Positions 46,263-56,123 of a stretch of 64,000 bases of DNA are shown one piece after another. A program made the translations under genes and the position numbers. The DNA is from an uncultured Paracoccaceae bacterium (GTDB lineage: Bacteria > Pseudomonadota > Alphaproteobacteria > Rhodobacterales > Rhodobacteraceae), in assembly GCA_947498645.1 (NCBI GenBank), contig CANMKS010000001.1:2022032-2086031 (forward strand), read 5' to 3'. The notes beneath the pieces were generated by a model. The model did not search any database. It worked only from the letters and a program-made list of their open reading frames with translations, and was not told the origin of the DNA. How positions within the stretch are numbered: the first letter of the stretch is position 1; each line of letters opens with the position of its first letter.

Positions 46263-48248
46263 ATGGCCGCGAAAGACAACGACGACCGTAAAGATGGCGA
46301 CCAGGACGGCGATATCAGCCTAGATATGAGCCAGGCCGCCGTCAAAAAGATGATCGCTGACGCGCGCGAGCGGGGCTACATCACTTATGACCAGCTGAAC
46401 GCGGTACTGCCGCCAGAGCAGGTGTCGTCTGACCAGATCGAAGACGTGATGTCGATGCTCTCTGAGATGGGCATTCAGGTCACTGAGGAAGAAGAAAGCG
46501 AAGAGGCCGAAGACGACAAGAGCGGCACAGAAGTCGCGACTATTGCCGGTTCCCGCGAGGTCACACTCGGCGGCGCTGAGGCTGAAAAGCTTGATCGTAC
46601 CGATGATCCGGTCCGCATGTATCTGCGCGAGATGGGCTCGGTTGAGCTGTTGTCGCGCGAAGGTGAAATCGCGATTGCCAAGCGGATTGAAGCCGGCCGC
46701 AATACGATGATCCTTGGGCTTTGTGAAAGCCCGCTGACCTTTCAGGCGATCACGATCTGGCGCGACGAACTTCTGTCCGAGGACATTCTGCTGCGCGATG
46801 TGATCGACCTTGAAACCACTTTCGGCAATCAGCTTGGCGAGGATGGCGAGGAAGAAACCGTTGTTGCCTCACCCGTCGCTGCCGGAACCGAGGACAAGAA
46901 AGAAGAGACACAAGAGCTTGACGCCGATGGCAACCCGATTGCCAAGGACGACGACGATGATGACGACGATCAGGCCAATATGTCGCTTGCCGCGATGGAG
47001 GCCGCGCTCAAGCCTCGCGTTCTGGAAACGCTAGAGCTGATTGCCCGCGACTTTTCGATGCTGTCCGATATGCAGGATGCCCGGATGTCGGCGACCTTGA
47101 ACGAGGATTCATCGTTCTCTGACAAGCAGGAAAAGAAATATCAAAAGCTGCGGTCCGAGATTGTGGAGCTTGTGAATTCACTTCACCTGCACAACAACCG
47201 GATTGAGGCGCTGATCGACCAGCTTTACGGCATCAACCGCCGGATCATGTCTATCGACAGTTCCATGGTGAAACTGGCCGATCAGGCCCGCATCAACCGC
47301 CGCGAATTTATTGACGCCTATCGTGGGCGCGAGCTGGACCCCAACTGGCTTGAAGAGATGTCAGAAAAGTCCGGCCGCGGCTGGCAGATGATGATCGAGA
47401 AATCGACCGGCAAGATCGAAGAGTTGCGCGGCGATATGGCTCAGGTCGGTCAATATGTCGGTGTCGATATCACCGAATTCCGCCGCATCGTCCAACAGGT
47501 CCAGAAGGGCGAAAAAGAGGCGCGTCAGGCCAAGAAAGAAATGGTCGAGGCGAACCTGCGGTTGGTCATTTCGATCGCCAAGAAGTACACGAACCGTGGC
47601 CTGCAATTCCTTGATCTTATTCAGGAAGGTAACATCGGCCTGATGAAGGCGGTCGACAAGTTCGAATACCGCCGCGGTTACAAATTCTCGACCTATGCGA
47701 CATGGTGGATCCGTCAGGCGATCACCCGCTCGATCGCCGATCAGGCCCGCACGATCCGTATTCCTGTGCATATGATCGAGACGATCAACAAACTGGTCCG
47801 TACCGGTCGCCAGATGCTGCATGAAATCGGACGTGAGCCGACGCCAGAGGAACTTGCTGAAAAGCTGCAAATGCCTTTGGAAAAGGTCCGCAAGGTGATG
47901 AAGATCGCCAAAGAGCCGATCAGCCTTGAGACGCCAATTGGCGACGAAGAGGACAGCCAACTGGGTGATTTCATCGAGGACAAGAATGCGATCCTGCCGT
48001 TGGACAGCGCCATTCAGGAAAACCTCAAGGAAACCACGACACGGGTTCTGGCCTCGCTTACCCCGCGTGAAGAACGCGTGCTGCGGATGCGTTTTGGTAT
48101 CGGCATGAACACCGACCACACGCTAGAAGAAGTGGGTCAGCAGTTCAGCGTTACACGAGAGCGTATCCGCCAGATCGAGGCGAAGGCGTTGCGGAAGCTG
48201 AAGCATCCAAGCCGGTCGCGGAAGTTGCGGTCGTTCCTGGATCAGTAA
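46263..48248 (+). CDS. rpoD: RNA polymerase primary sigma factor
   Basis: A 661-residue sigma-70. Region 1.1 is near the N-terminus ([21 protein letters not shown]) and region 1.2 has [22 protein letters not shown] long acidic non-conserved part with an Asp run follows (about 215-240). Regions 2.1-2.4 contain [20 protein letters not shown], and region 4.2 has [20 protein letters not shown] 46263 ([11 protein letters not shown]) follows AAGGGG; the open frame to 46191 runs through the GANTC hairpin and is not used. Confidence 0.97.
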   Translation: MAAKDNDDRKDGDQDGDISLDMSQAAVKKMIADARERGYITYDQLNAVLPPEQVSSDQIEDVMSMLSEMGIQVTEEEESEEAEDDKSGTEVATIAGSREVTLGGAEAEKLDRTDDPVRMYLREMGSVELLSREGEIAIAKRIEAGRNTMILGLCESPLTFQAITIWRDELLSEDILLRDVIDLETTFGNQLGEDGEEETVVASPVAAGTEDKKEETQELDADGNPIAKDDDDDDDDQANMSLAAMEAALKPRVLETLELIARDFSMLSDMQDARMSATLNEDSSFSDKQEKKYQKLRSEIVELVNSLHLHNNRIEALIDQLYGINRRIMSIDSSMVKLADQARINRREFIDAYRGRELDPNWLEEMSEKSGRGWQMMIEKSTGKIEELRGDMAQVGQYVGVDITEFRRIVQQVQKGEKEARQAKKEMVEANLRLVISIAKKYTNRGLQFLDLIQEGNIGLMKAVDKFEYRRGYKFSTYATWWIRQAITRSIADQARTIRIPVHMIETINKLVRTGRQMLHEIGREPTPEELAEKLQMPLEKVRKVMKIAKEPISLETPIGDEEDSQLGDFIEDKNAILPLDSAIQENLKETTTRVLASLTPREERVLRMRFGIGMNTDHTLEEVGQQFSVTRERIRQIEAKALRKLKHPSRSRKLRSFLDQ

Positions 48249-48273
48249 GAGACGATTGCTATTGATCTCTTGA

Positions 48274-48304
48274 CCCCTTCGATCTGTTCGATCGGAGGGG
48301 TTTT
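48274..48304 (+). terminator. Rho-independent terminator after rpoD
   Basis: Stem CCCCTTCGATC / GATCGGAGGGG (one mismatch) with a short loop, followed by TTTT. It is 26 nt after the rpoD stop. Confidence 0.85.
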
Positions 48305-48387
48305 GCTTTAAGGAATGACCGAACGTGGCTCGCCCTTCACGCGCCGCGCATGAGGCTCTAATCTGACCCAAAGGAAAAGAGGCAAAC

Positions 48388-48645
48388 ATGTCATTATTCT
48401 CAAAACTCTTCGGCGGTGGGCCCACGCCGTCTGCTGAACCCGAAACCTACAAAGACTTTGCCATCACGCCGACCCCACAAAAGGAAAGCGGCGGCTGGCG
48501 ACTGGCGGCGCGGATTGAAAAGGATGGGCAAGCGCATTTGTTGATCCGCTCGGATGTGCTGAATTCCAAGGAACAGGCAGAGGACGCATCAGTCGCCAAG
48601 GCCAAGCAGATCATCGACGAACAGGGCATGCGCCTGTTCGAATAA
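48388..48645 (+). CDS. HlyU family protein
   Basis: An 85-residue protein beginning MSLFSKLFGGG with YKDFAITPTPQKESGGWRLAARIEKDG and ending KAKQIIDEQGMRLF, the pattern of the HlyU-type family. Some family members are annotated as transcriptional activators, but this short version lacks an obvious helix-turn-helix, so the role is open. It stands alone between the rpoD terminator and a small secreted protein gene. Confidence 0.75.
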   Translation: MSLFSKLFGGGPTPSAEPETYKDFAITPTPQKESGGWRLAARIEKDGQAHLLIRSDVLNSKEQAEDASVAKAKQIIDEQGMRLFE

Positions 48646-48738
48646 GCGCGGGTTACAGCCGCTCACGCGGTGCTCATGTGCATTTACGATCACGTGACAT
48701 GTGGTTTCAGCAGATTGAAATGACGCCACTTCAGGCGC

Positions 48739-48761
48739 ACATCCTGTACCAGAAAGGATGT
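48739..48761 (+). promoter_or_regulatory. Hairpin over the ribosome site of the small secreted protein gene
   Basis: ACATCC (48739-48744) is complementary to GGATGT (48756-48761); the stem takes in most of the AAAGGA ribosome site of the gene starting at 48766. Only 6 bp, so it could be chance. Confidence 0.3.
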
Positions 48762-48765
48762 CGTC

Positions 48766-49032
48766 ATGACCAAACTCTCGATCTCATTTGCCGCAGCGAT
48801 GCTGTCGGTTTCGTTGCCCGCTGCTGCCAATGCTTACGGCACTGAGCCCGCACCGCAATCTTATGCCACACTCTCTCAGGTGGCGATGGCACCAGCGGTC
48901 GCAAGCGATCATAACGACACCTGTGCCGTTCCATTGACCCCGCTTTTGGCTTTTATTCTGGGGCTTTCGGATGATGGATCGAACAACAAGGCATCCATCC
49001 AGCAAACATCGCTGGCCTGCGCGGAAGAGTAG
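48766..49032 (+). CDS. Small secreted hypothetical protein
   Basis: An 88-residue protein with a clear Sec signal peptide: MTKLSISFAAAMLSVSLPAAANA, likely cleaved after ANA at residue 23. The mature ~65 residues contain two cysteines (DTCAVPL and SLACAEE) that could pair, and one short hydrophobic stretch (TPLLAFILGL). AAAGGA lies upstream of ATG 48766. I do not recognise the family. Export to the periplasm is well supported; function is unknown. Confidence 0.65.
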   Translation: MTKLSISFAAAMLSVSLPAAANAYGTEPAPQSYATLSQVAMAPAVASDHNDTCAVPLTPLLAFILGLSDDGSNNKASIQQTSLACAEE

Positions 49033-49079
49033 CCCCTCGCGCTCTTGCGCTTTCTGTTTGACCCGCGGATTGTGCAGGC

Positions 49080-49484
49080 ATGCAAAACCGATTTGAGATT
49101 TCGACCTCCGGCCCCGGTCTATATGAGTTTACACGCAATGTGGCGGATTGGGTGTCCGGCACCGGCCTGTTGACCCTCTTTGTGCAGCACACCTCAGCGA
49201 GCCTCGTCATTCAGGAAAATGCAGACCCCGAGGTGCAGGTGGATCTACAGAATTTCTTTGCGCGGCTGGTGCCACCCACGACAGACCCTGCGATGGCCTA
49301 TCTGACCCACACCTATGAAGGGCCCGATGATATGCCCGCGCATATCAAGGCGGCTTTGCTGCCCACACATCTGTCGATCCCGGTTACCGATGGGCGCATG
49401 GCCCTTGGCACATGGCAGGGGATTTATCTGTTTGAGCATCGTGACCGGCCCCATATCCGCACGGTTGTGGCGCATCTCAGTTAG
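49080..49484 (+). CDS. YjbQ / UPF0047 family protein
   Basis: A 134-residue protein with the family signature LTLFVQHTSASLVIQENADP (about 34-53) and a C-terminal half with LSIPVTDGRMALGTWQGIYLFEHRD. The conserved His, Ser and Asp residues are present. Members are annotated as secondary thiamine-phosphate synthase on the basis of weak complementation, so the true role is uncertain. It is monocistronic between the secreted protein gene and nrdR. Confidence 0.88.
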   Translation: MQNRFEISTSGPGLYEFTRNVADWVSGTGLLTLFVQHTSASLVIQENADPEVQVDLQNFFARLVPPTTDPAMAYLTHTYEGPDDMPAHIKAALLPTHLSIPVTDGRMALGTWQGIYLFEHRDRPHIRTVVAHLS

Positions 49485-49583
49485 GCGTTCGCCAAATCGA
49501 GTCCCATTGGCAACGGTTATTCCGCTGCATCTTGCGACCAAATTTGCCCACTACCCAAAACCTGACATGCTTCCTATAGTGCC

Positions 49584-49592
49584 TGTGGATAA
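49584..49592 (-). promoter_or_regulatory. Consensus DnaA box upstream of nrdR
   Basis: TGTGGATAA, the reverse complement of the perfect TTATCCACA DnaA box, lies 53 bp before the nrdR start. About half a perfect match would be expected by chance in 64 kb on both strands, so the position in a promoter of a ribonucleotide reductase regulator is what makes it of note. Confidence 0.4.
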
Positions 49593-49644
49593 GTGGGGCC
49601 TTGATACAAGAGATAGACCCCTAAGTGAGAGATAAGGATGTAGT

Positions 49645-50118
49645 ATGCGTTGCCCATTTTGTGGAAATGTTGACACCCAGGTCAAAGACAGCCGCCCAGC
49701 CGAAGATCACGTGGCGATCCGCAGGCGGCGGTTCTGTCCGGCCTGCGGGGGCCGTTTTACCACCTACGAGCGGGTGCAATTGCGTGATCTGGTCGTGATC
49801 AAGACCAACGGCCGCCGCGAGGATTTCGACCGGCCCAAACTGGAACGCTCAATCCGGATCGCATTGCAAAAGCGCCCGGTAGAGCCAGAGCGTATTGATC
49901 AAATGATCAGCGGCATCGTGCGTCGCCTTGAGAGCTTGGGCGAGACGGATATCCCGTCCGGCACCATTGGTGAGATTGTCATGGAAAGCCTCGCCCGGAT
50001 CGACACGGTTGCCTACGTCCGTTTTGCCAGTGTTTACAAGAACTTCCAGGCCGCGGATGATTTCGACAAATTCGTCAGCGAGCTCCGTCCTGACACCCCC
50101 GCCGAAGACGAAGAGTGA
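49645..50118 (+). CDS. nrdR: Transcriptional repressor NrdR
   Basis: A 157-residue NrdR. The N-terminal zinc ribbon has CPFCGN (residues 3-8) and [17 protein letters not shown] (about 28-44). The ATP-cone domain follows ([20 protein letters not shown], about 52-71). It senses ATP/dATP and represses ribonucleotide reductase operons. Its stop overlaps the ribD start (GTGA), an order conserved in many proteobacteria. Confidence 0.97.
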   Translation: MRCPFCGNVDTQVKDSRPAEDHVAIRRRRFCPACGGRFTTYERVQLRDLVVIKTNGRREDFDRPKLERSIRIALQKRPVEPERIDQMISGIVRRLESLGETDIPSGTIGEIVMESLARIDTVAYVRFASVYKNFQAADDFDKFVSELRPDTPAEDEE

Positions 50119-51203
50119 CCATCGGATCTGACGCACGTTTCATGGCGTTGGCCTTGTCGTTGGGCCGGCGCGGGATGGGGCGTGTCTGGCCAAATCCGGC
50201 CGTTGGCTGTGTCATCGTCAAGGACGGGCTGGTGGTGGGCCGTGGGTGGACAGCAGATGGAGGACGCCCACATGCCGAGCCCCGCGCATTGGCGCAGGCT
50301 GCTGCCGCGGCCGCCGGGGCAACGGCCTATGTCACGCTGGAGCCTTGCGCCCATGAGGGCAAGACACCGCCCTGCGCGCAAGCCCTGATTGATGCAAAAA
50401 TTGCCCGTGTGGTTGTTGCAACGGGTGACCCCGATCCGCGTGTGTCGGGGCGGGGCATTGCAATGTTGCAGGCCGCAGGCATTGCGGTCACCGAAGGTGT
50501 CCTCGCGCAAGAAGCAAACCATGATCATGCGGGGTTTTTCCTGCGCGTGACCCGGCAGCGGCCCTTTGTGACGCTGAAACTGGCGGGCACTTTGGATGGG
50601 CGCATCGCCACGGCCACAGGCGAAAGCAAGTGGATCACCGGTCCTGCTGCACGCCGGGCCGTTCATATGATGCGCGCGCGCCATGACGCCGTGATGGTTG
50701 GTGCAGGCACCGTGCGCGCGGACGATCCCGCGTTGACGGTGCGCGGTCTTGGCATGACACATCAGCCAGTGCGCGTGATCGTATCACGCGCCGCAAAGAT
50801 TTCCGCAGACACGGCGCTTGCACAGACCGCCCGCGATGTACCTGTCTGGCTGTGTCATGGCGAAGATGCCGATGTTGCGCAATGGACCGCCGCAGGCGCC
50901 AAGAGCCTGCCGTGCCAGACATCAGCGGGTCAGGTTGATCCGGTGGCGCTGATGTCCGCTTTGGCCGCAGAGGGGATCACGCGCGTCTTTTGCGAAGGCG
51001 GCGGTATGCTTGCCGCATCATTGCTGCATGCCGACCTGGTTGATCGCCTTGTGGTGTTTTCGGCCGGGGTAGCCATTGGGGCCGAAGGGACGCCAATGCT
51101 GGCGGGCATGGGGATTGACCAGTTGGCCAGCGCGCCGCGATTTGCATTGGAACAGGTCCAACCCGTGGGCGATGATATCTGTCACAGTTGGCGGCGGGCC
51201 TAA
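50115..51203 (+). CDS. ribD: Bifunctional pyrimidine deaminase / reductase RibD
   Basis: A 362-residue RibD. The deaminase domain (1 to about 145) has the zinc motifs HAEPRAL and [11 protein letters not shown]. The reductase domain has [23 protein letters not shown] and ends with a [14 protein letters not shown] motif. It performs the second and third steps of riboflavin synthesis from the GTP branch. It starts at GTG 50115, overlapping nrdR; ATG 50142 is an alternative that would trim nine residues. The next riboflavin gene, ribE, is 3.4 kb away across two capsule genes on the other strand. Confidence 0.95.
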   Translation: MTIGSDARFMALALSLGRRGMGRVWPNPAVGCVIVKDGLVVGRGWTADGGRPHAEPRALAQAAAAAAGATAYVTLEPCAHEGKTPPCAQALIDAKIARVVVATGDPDPRVSGRGIAMLQAAGIAVTEGVLAQEANHDHAGFFLRVTRQRPFVTLKLAGTLDGRIATATGESKWITGPAARRAVHMMRARHDAVMVGAGTVRADDPALTVRGLGMTHQPVRVIVSRAAKISADTALAQTARDVPVWLCHGEDADVAQWTAAGAKSLPCQTSAGQVDPVALMSALAAEGITRVFCEGGGMLAASLLHADLVDRLVVFSAGVAIGAEGTPMLAGMGIDQLASAPRFALEQVQPVGDDICHSWRRA

Positions 51204-53198
51204 TCAGCGCCAAAGATGGGCATAGCCCGCAAACAATCCTTGCAGTTTCGCCAAAGCACGATTGCCTGCGCCGGGCTTTGGCAGGTCGTCGTTTTCGATG
51301 CGATCCACGATCACTTCGACAGGGCAGGGTAGCCCGGTCATCGGGTCGCGATAGCGCGGATAGGCGATCAATGCGGCATGGACGAGGGCGGGCAGGTCAA
51401 CCCGGGCGATACGTCGCCCAATCGGCATGGTGCGGTCGTCGGTCAGCCCCCACCCGCCATAGAAGGGCGAGCCAAGGCAGGTGACTTGCTTGCCGCGCAG
51501 CAGCGCCTCGAACCCCAAAAGCGAGGTCATGGTCCAAACCTCGTCAACGGCATCAATCGCCGCGATGGGGTCGCCGTTTGCCAGAACAACATCCGCCAGC
51601 TTGTCCGCGTCAGCAACGGCACCCGGTCGCAGGCCGGCCTCGACGTCCGGGTGAGGCTTGTAGATGATCACTGCGGCAGGATTCGCGTCACGCACAGCGG
51701 CCAAAAGCCCCGCATTATCCGTCACCTCCGCAGTTCCCAGACGAATGGAGGCATCGTCCTGCACCTGACCCGGCACCAGAATGCGTCGGCCCTTGGGCAG
51801 TTCTGGCAGAGGCGTTCCGGTCAGATTGTATTTCGACAGACGCGCATCAGTGATCCGCGCAATCAGTGCCGAGGCCCGCGCCCGCGCGCCATCATCCAGC
51901 GCGTCAGAGGCGTTCAGCAAGTTCTCCAACCGGCTGGGCCGCGTTGCATCGTAGTAGATGCCGACATCGTCCAGGACCAAGCTCAGCGGTGCAATCAGTT
52001 CAGCGCCCAAACCCCGCGAGCGCAAAAAGCCGTCTTCAACCAGTGTGGCATCATCGCCGCCGGTGCTGGCCCAGCGCATCAGGCGCGCGCTGCGGCTCTG
52101 GGCTTTGCGCACGGCAGCACTGCCGCGTGCAAATCGCATCGCCTTGCTGCCACCAAAGAACTGTTGCAGTGGCTTGCGCTTCCACAGGCGCATATCCGCC
52201 GCGACCCATCCCTGGTGGTCGTCGCGCCATGCAGACGCTGCACTGGCAAGCGTTGCTGTTGCCTCTTCAAAGCTGCAAAGCCTGTCGTGAAACGGGTCAT
52301 ACCATGTTGGATAAAGGATCATCGCGCCTGCAAACAGTTGCGCACGGGTAAGGTTACGTTGCCTGCGCTGGAGCGGTTTGCGATCATCGGTCAGCCCCCA
52401 ACCCATGTAGAAGGGCTGGCCAAGGACCACAGGCTTATGTCCTGCGAGGATCGCCTCGAACCCCAGTTGTGACGACACGGTGTAAACCGCAATAGCGCCC
52501 TCAAGCAGGGCCCAGGGGGAAACCGGAGCGTCCAGCACCGTGATCCGCTCATTGGCATCTTTGTCGGTGAAATACCCATCGCTGTGCCCGGCCTTGGTTT
52601 GGGGGTGGGTCTTGATGATGATCCGTGCGCCGGGGTGTTCGGTCAGCGCAAAGAACAGCATCTCGCGAAAAGAGTTGCTGTCGCATCCGCTGGCTTTGAT
52701 TGACGCGTCCTTGCGGGTTTGGTCGATCACCAGAACATAGCCTGGATCAGGGACCGGTCGTGCCGGGTCAAAGGCATTGTATTTCGACAGATGCGCCGAT
52801 TTCAGCGTCGCAATGCCTGCCTTGGCGCGGTTCAGCAGGACAGTATCATCCAGCGGATCCTCGGTCAGGATCGTTTCGAGGTCAGAGCGGGTTTCGGGAT
52901 CAAAGTGAACGCCCGCCCGGTCGATGTTCAATCCCAGGGGTGCGTCACCGTCGCGGCCCAAACGCACCGAGCGCAGAAAGCTGTCCTCGACCCGAACAAT
53001 ACCCGCACCCTTGCGCGCAGCGATGGCTTCGCCTCTTGGCGCGGTTGGGCTGTGGCCCCAGACACCTACCAGATCGTCACCCTTTGGCGCGCCGAGCTTG
53101 ATATCAAAGCCTGCCAGATCCAAAATCCGCCGCACGCGCCCTTCGGTCAGAAAGCCGCCATTGTAGACGTAAAGGTTCTGGCGCTTGGTATCTGTCAT
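51204..53198 (-). CDS. KpsC-like capsule polysaccharide beta-Kdo transferase
   Basis: A 664-residue protein with two homologous halves, each containing an EDxFLRS(R/V)GLG segment: VEDSFLRSVRLG near residue 70 and VEDGFLRSRGLG near 400. Each half also has LVIDQTRKDAS or LVPGQVQDDAS, an IIIKTHP or VIIYKPHPD motif, and a late VTCLGSPFYGGWGLTDDR. This duplication is the mark of KpsC, a retaining beta-Kdo transferase that primes capsule on a lipid. It is downstream of the KpsS-like gene on the minus strand and ends 1 nt after the ribD stop. Confidence 0.88.
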   Translation of the reverse strand: MTDTKRQNLYVYNGGFLTEGRVRRILDLAGFDIKLGAPKGDDLVGVWGHSPTAPRGEAIAARKGAGIVRVEDSFLRSVRLGRDGDAPLGLNIDRAGVHFDPETRSDLETILTEDPLDDTVLLNRAKAGIATLKSAHLSKYNAFDPARPVPDPGYVLVIDQTRKDASIKASGCDSNSFREMLFFALTEHPGARIIIKTHPQTKAGHSDGYFTDKDANERITVLDAPVSPWALLEGAIAVYTVSSQLGFEAILAGHKPVVLGQPFYMGWGLTDDRKPLQRRQRNLTRAQLFAGAMILYPTWYDPFHDRLCSFEEATATLASAASAWRDDHQGWVAADMRLWKRKPLQQFFGGSKAMRFARGSAAVRKAQSRSARLMRWASTGGDDATLVEDGFLRSRGLGAELIAPLSLVLDDVGIYYDATRPSRLENLLNASDALDDGARARASALIARITDARLSKYNLTGTPLPELPKGRRILVPGQVQDDASIRLGTAEVTDNAGLLAAVRDANPAAVIIYKPHPDVEAGLRPGAVADADKLADVVLANGDPIAAIDAVDEVWTMTSLLGFEALLRGKQVTCLGSPFYGGWGLTDDRTMPIGRRIARVDLPALVHAALIAYPRYRDPMTGLPCPVEVIVDRIENDDLPKPGAGNRALAKLQGLFAGYAHLWR

Positions 53199-53222
53199 TG
53201 CGGCACGCTAAGGCAGCTCCGG

Positions 53223-54503
53223 TTACTTCACAACGCGGATTGGCGCAGGATCGGCGGCGTTTTCGGCATTCAAGGCATCATAGGGGCTGGCTGGTGCGAG
53301 CATCTTGTCGACCACATGGCGCAACAATTGTTTGCGGCCAGATGCAGAATAGAAACCGCCAGGCAACTGGCTCGTTTCAAGCAGGAACTCCCGATACTCG
53401 CGATAGGCATCCAGATCAGGGCGGTGGGGCGATGCAAAGAAGGCCGCGATCGGCTGGTCTGAAACGAATTCCGGTTTGTTGTAGACGGCTGTTCCGAACG
53501 ACTTCAGCGGGATACCACGCCAAAGCGCCTGTTGCCCGGCTGTGGAATTCACCGTGACAGCCGAACGCGCATCACCAAGGATCTGCGCAAGTTTGCCGCC
53601 ACGCAGGTAATGCACCCGCTCAGCAACCTCATGGGCCCGTGCCGTATCCAGGATCGTCTTGCGCAGCGGCGATTGCCCGTTCTCCAAGGGGTGGGCTTTG
53701 AAGACGATATGATGGTGTTTGGGCGCCCCTTTGGCAAAGCCCGCAATCACCTCAGAGATGAACTGTCCCATATCTTCAAACGGTGAGTGCGCCTGAAAGC
53801 TGGCGTCATGTTCCAGTTGCAGCAGGGCGACATGATACGGATAACCGCCTGCCTTGATCCGCCGCGTGGCCAAGGCGCGCCCGACTGCAAGAAATGGCAT
53901 GGAAAGCAGGCGCTTTGTATACAGTGCCGCCTCGCGCCGGATCGGCGTGGCGCGGTGGGTGCGGAACGCCGGATAGCGGCCGTTTCGAAACATCACATAC
54001 CAATGATAGAGCGCGCCATAAAAGATATGCTGGCGCATATCGCCCCATTGCGCTGGCGGCGTTGGCACATCGGGGCCAGACTGTGCCAGGCGGGCCCGCA
54101 TCTGCTGCACGGTGATGTCCATCAGGCGCGAATGCCCATTGCTGCCATCGCGCTCGTAAGTCACCCAATAGGGGCGCAGATAACCCTCTTCAAACACATG
54201 AACGCGCAAGCCAAGGGCCTTGGCCTGTCTGACCGCTTCGGCATGCACGGGGCGGGTATCGCCGTAGATCACGATATCAGTGACGTGCTTTTCAGTCAGA
54301 ATGCCGGACAGCGCATCGGGCCAGTGCGACAGGCTTTCGGTAAATGGAAGGTATCCCGGCGCACGGCGCCAAAAGGCAGCATCACCGGCATTGAACCCGA
54401 CCCGCCAGACGGTGGCACCTGTCTTGCGCAGCATTTTCCCCAAATGCCGAAAGTAGGGGCCATGTGGCCCTTGCAGGAATAGAAAGATGCGGTCAGTTGT
54501 CAT
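53223..54503 (-). CDS. KpsS-like capsule polysaccharide beta-Kdo transferase
   Basis: A 426-residue protein starting with FLFLQGPHGPYFRHLGKML, the diagnostic KpsS segment. It also has DIVIYGDTRPVHAEAVRQA, a VHVFEEGYLRPYWVTYERDG motif, and HHHIVFKAHPLENG and VNSTAGQQALWRGIPL in the C-terminal half. It works with KpsC to build the poly-Kdo linker of capsule polysaccharide at the cytoplasmic face. It lies 24 nt upstream of the KpsC-like gene. No Kps export genes are nearby. Confidence 0.88.
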   Translation of the reverse strand: MTTDRIFLFLQGPHGPYFRHLGKMLRKTGATVWRVGFNAGDAAFWRRAPGYLPFTESLSHWPDALSGILTEKHVTDIVIYGDTRPVHAEAVRQAKALGLRVHVFEEGYLRPYWVTYERDGSNGHSRLMDITVQQMRARLAQSGPDVPTPPAQWGDMRQHIFYGALYHWYVMFRNGRYPAFRTHRATPIRREAALYTKRLLSMPFLAVGRALATRRIKAGGYPYHVALLQLEHDASFQAHSPFEDMGQFISEVIAGFAKGAPKHHHIVFKAHPLENGQSPLRKTILDTARAHEVAERVHYLRGGKLAQILGDARSAVTVNSTAGQQALWRGIPLKSFGTAVYNKPEFVSDQPIAAFFASPHRPDLDAYREYREFLLETSQLPGGFYSASGRKQLLRHVVDKMLAPASPYDALNAENAADPAPIRVVK

Positions 54504-54640
54504 CGGGACTGTCTGGGCTTGTGGGGTTGAAGTCGTACTAACCTCTATTCCTGTCTCTTTTGTGGCGTGCTGACAAGCGGTCTGACTTGCCCGCCTGCTG
54601 CGGCTCGGCTACGTCAGGGGTAGGCAATGAAGGATATTTT

Positions 54641-55246
54641 ATGTTCACAGGCATCATCACGGATATCGGCAAGGTGTTGGAACTTGAGCAGCGCGGCGAT
54701 CTGCGTGCGCGGATCGGAACCGCTTATGACATTGCAGGTATTGAAATAGGTGCTTCCATTGCCTGCGATGGCGTGTGCCTGACTGTTATCGCGCTGGGCA
54801 CCGATCCCCAGAACTGGTTTGATGTCGAGGTCAGTGCAGAAACCGTGAACCTGACCAATATTGGCCGCAATGCGTGGCATGTCGGCCGGCCCCTGAACCT
54901 TGAACGCGCCTTGAAGGTCGGGGATGAGTTGGGCGGTCACATTGTGTCAGGTCATGTCGATGGTGTGGCCGAGGTCGTGGCAATGCACGATGAAGGTGAC
55001 AGCACGCGCGTGACACTGCGCGCGCCGGATGATCTGGCCCGGTTTATTGCACCCAAGGGATCGGTGGCGCTCAACGGCACGTCCCTGACGGTGAATGAGG
55101 TTGCGGGTACAGATTTCGGCATCAACTTCATCCCGCATACCAAGGTAGCAACGACATGGGGTGATGTGCGTGTGGGCGATGCGGTCAACCTTGAGATTGA
55201 CACGATGGCCCGCTACGTCGCGCGGTTGCGTGACTATGACGGGTGA
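54641..55246 (+). CDS. ribE: Riboflavin synthase alpha subunit
   Basis: A 201-residue riboflavin synthase with two lumazine-binding barrels. The first starts MFTGIITDIGKVL and has ACDGVCLTV; the second has GGHIVSGHVDGVAEV and SVALNGTSLTVNEV. It makes riboflavin by dismutation of 6,7-dimethyl-8-ribityllumazine. ATG 54641 follows GAAGGA; the upstream frame from 54560 is not part of the protein. No FMN riboswitch motif is evident in the 137-bp leader. First of the ribE-x-y-ribB-ribH-nusB run. Confidence 0.96.
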   Translation: MFTGIITDIGKVLELEQRGDLRARIGTAYDIAGIEIGASIACDGVCLTVIALGTDPQNWFDVEVSAETVNLTNIGRNAWHVGRPLNLERALKVGDELGGHIVSGHVDGVAEVVAMHDEGDSTRVTLRAPDDLARFIAPKGSVALNGTSLTVNEVAGTDFGINFIPHTKVATTWGDVRVGDAVNLEIDTMARYVARLRDYDG

Positions 55247-55481
55247 AAAGCCACTGGTGCTGGCGTCGATAGAAGACGCCACCGGGGATCGCTGTGTGGA
55301 TATCATTCGCCTGATTGATGGGCAGTTTGCCTATCGCGAATGCAGACGTGACCCCGAAGACCCCCACGGCTGGCGTTATTTGTCAGACGCCGCCCCCTCC
55401 GCATTTGACACGGAGGCCGCTGCTCGCAAGGCTGCGGGTCAAGCCGTAGGATGGATGGATGATGGCGGGGATCGGGCATAA
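55236..55481 (+). CDS. Unrecognised small protein in the riboflavin cluster
   Basis: An 81-residue soluble protein (MTGEKPLVLASIEDATGDRCVD..., ending GWMDDG) with an Asp/Glu-rich composition, no signal peptide and no domain that I recognise. ATG 55236 overlaps the ribE stop by 11 nt, so it is translated through coupling; its own stop overlaps the next gene by 23 nt. The tight packing between riboflavin genes supports that it is real. Confidence 0.65.
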   Translation: MTGEKPLVLASIEDATGDRCVDIIRLIDGQFAYRECRRDPEDPHGWRYLSDAAPSAFDTEAAARKAAGQAVGWMDDGGDRA

Positions 55482-56064
55482 CTCTGGCCGGGTGGATGAG
55501 CCGGGCAAAAGCTGGCGCAGACATGTCTGGAAGAAAGCGCGCAAAGATCTGATGCCGACGCTTCCTATTGAGGTCGTGCGGCTGCGCGTGCGCCGGGCCG
55601 CTGAATTGGGGTTGCCCTACAAGACCTACGCCGGGATCAGGGCGAGCACTGGGCATGACCTGATTGGTTTTCTTTTCTCCAACAACGCCTTGCATGTCTT
55701 GCGCGACGGGCAGGCGATCCCTGCCGCGCGTGCGCAGAAACTGCTGGCCCTTCAAAGGGTGGATTGCACAGGGGTTGCGCATCGGCCTGTCACGCCTGGG
55801 CATCTGGCGACCTGTGCGGGGCTGGCGCGGGCCTTTGCGGCACCAAAGTTCACTGACAGTTGGGCGCAGATGCGTGACAGGATGCGCCTGATCGCCACAT
55901 CGCAGGGACATCCTGCCGATCAATTCGTGATGATTGGCGACACAGGGTTTGAACGTGAATGGGCCGAGGCGGCACAGATGGCCGGGTTCTTGCGGTCTGA
56001 TGCATTCTTTGCTGGGCAGTTGGGTCAAGACCCACCTTACCTGACAGGCACGCCCGGCGCTTAG
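55459..56064 (+). CDS. Unrecognised protein in the riboflavin cluster
   Basis: A 201-residue protein starting MMAGIGHNSG, a short GIGHNSG-type N-terminus that recurs in unrelated alphaproteobacterial small proteins. The body is rich in Arg and Ala (VVRLRVRRAAELGLPYKTYAGI), with a repeated use of GH/H motifs (TGHDLIGFLFSNNALHVLRDG, TPGHLATCAGLARAF). It looks soluble and basic, possibly nucleic-acid binding, but no known domain is clear. Start may be 55459 or the adjacent ATG 55462. It precedes ribB by 60 nt. Confidence 0.7.
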   Translation: MMAGIGHNSGRVDEPGKSWRRHVWKKARKDLMPTLPIEVVRLRVRRAAELGLPYKTYAGIRASTGHDLIGFLFSNNALHVLRDGQAIPAARAQKLLALQRVDCTGVAHRPVTPGHLATCAGLARAFAAPKFTDSWAQMRDRMRLIATSQGHPADQFVMIGDTGFEREWAEAAQMAGFLRSDAFFAGQLGQDPPYLTGTPGA

Positions 56065-56123
56065 ACGCTTTTCAAATACCGGCCGCTGGGATATCTGCGA
56101 CGCAGTGCAACGTGGAAAGCCCC

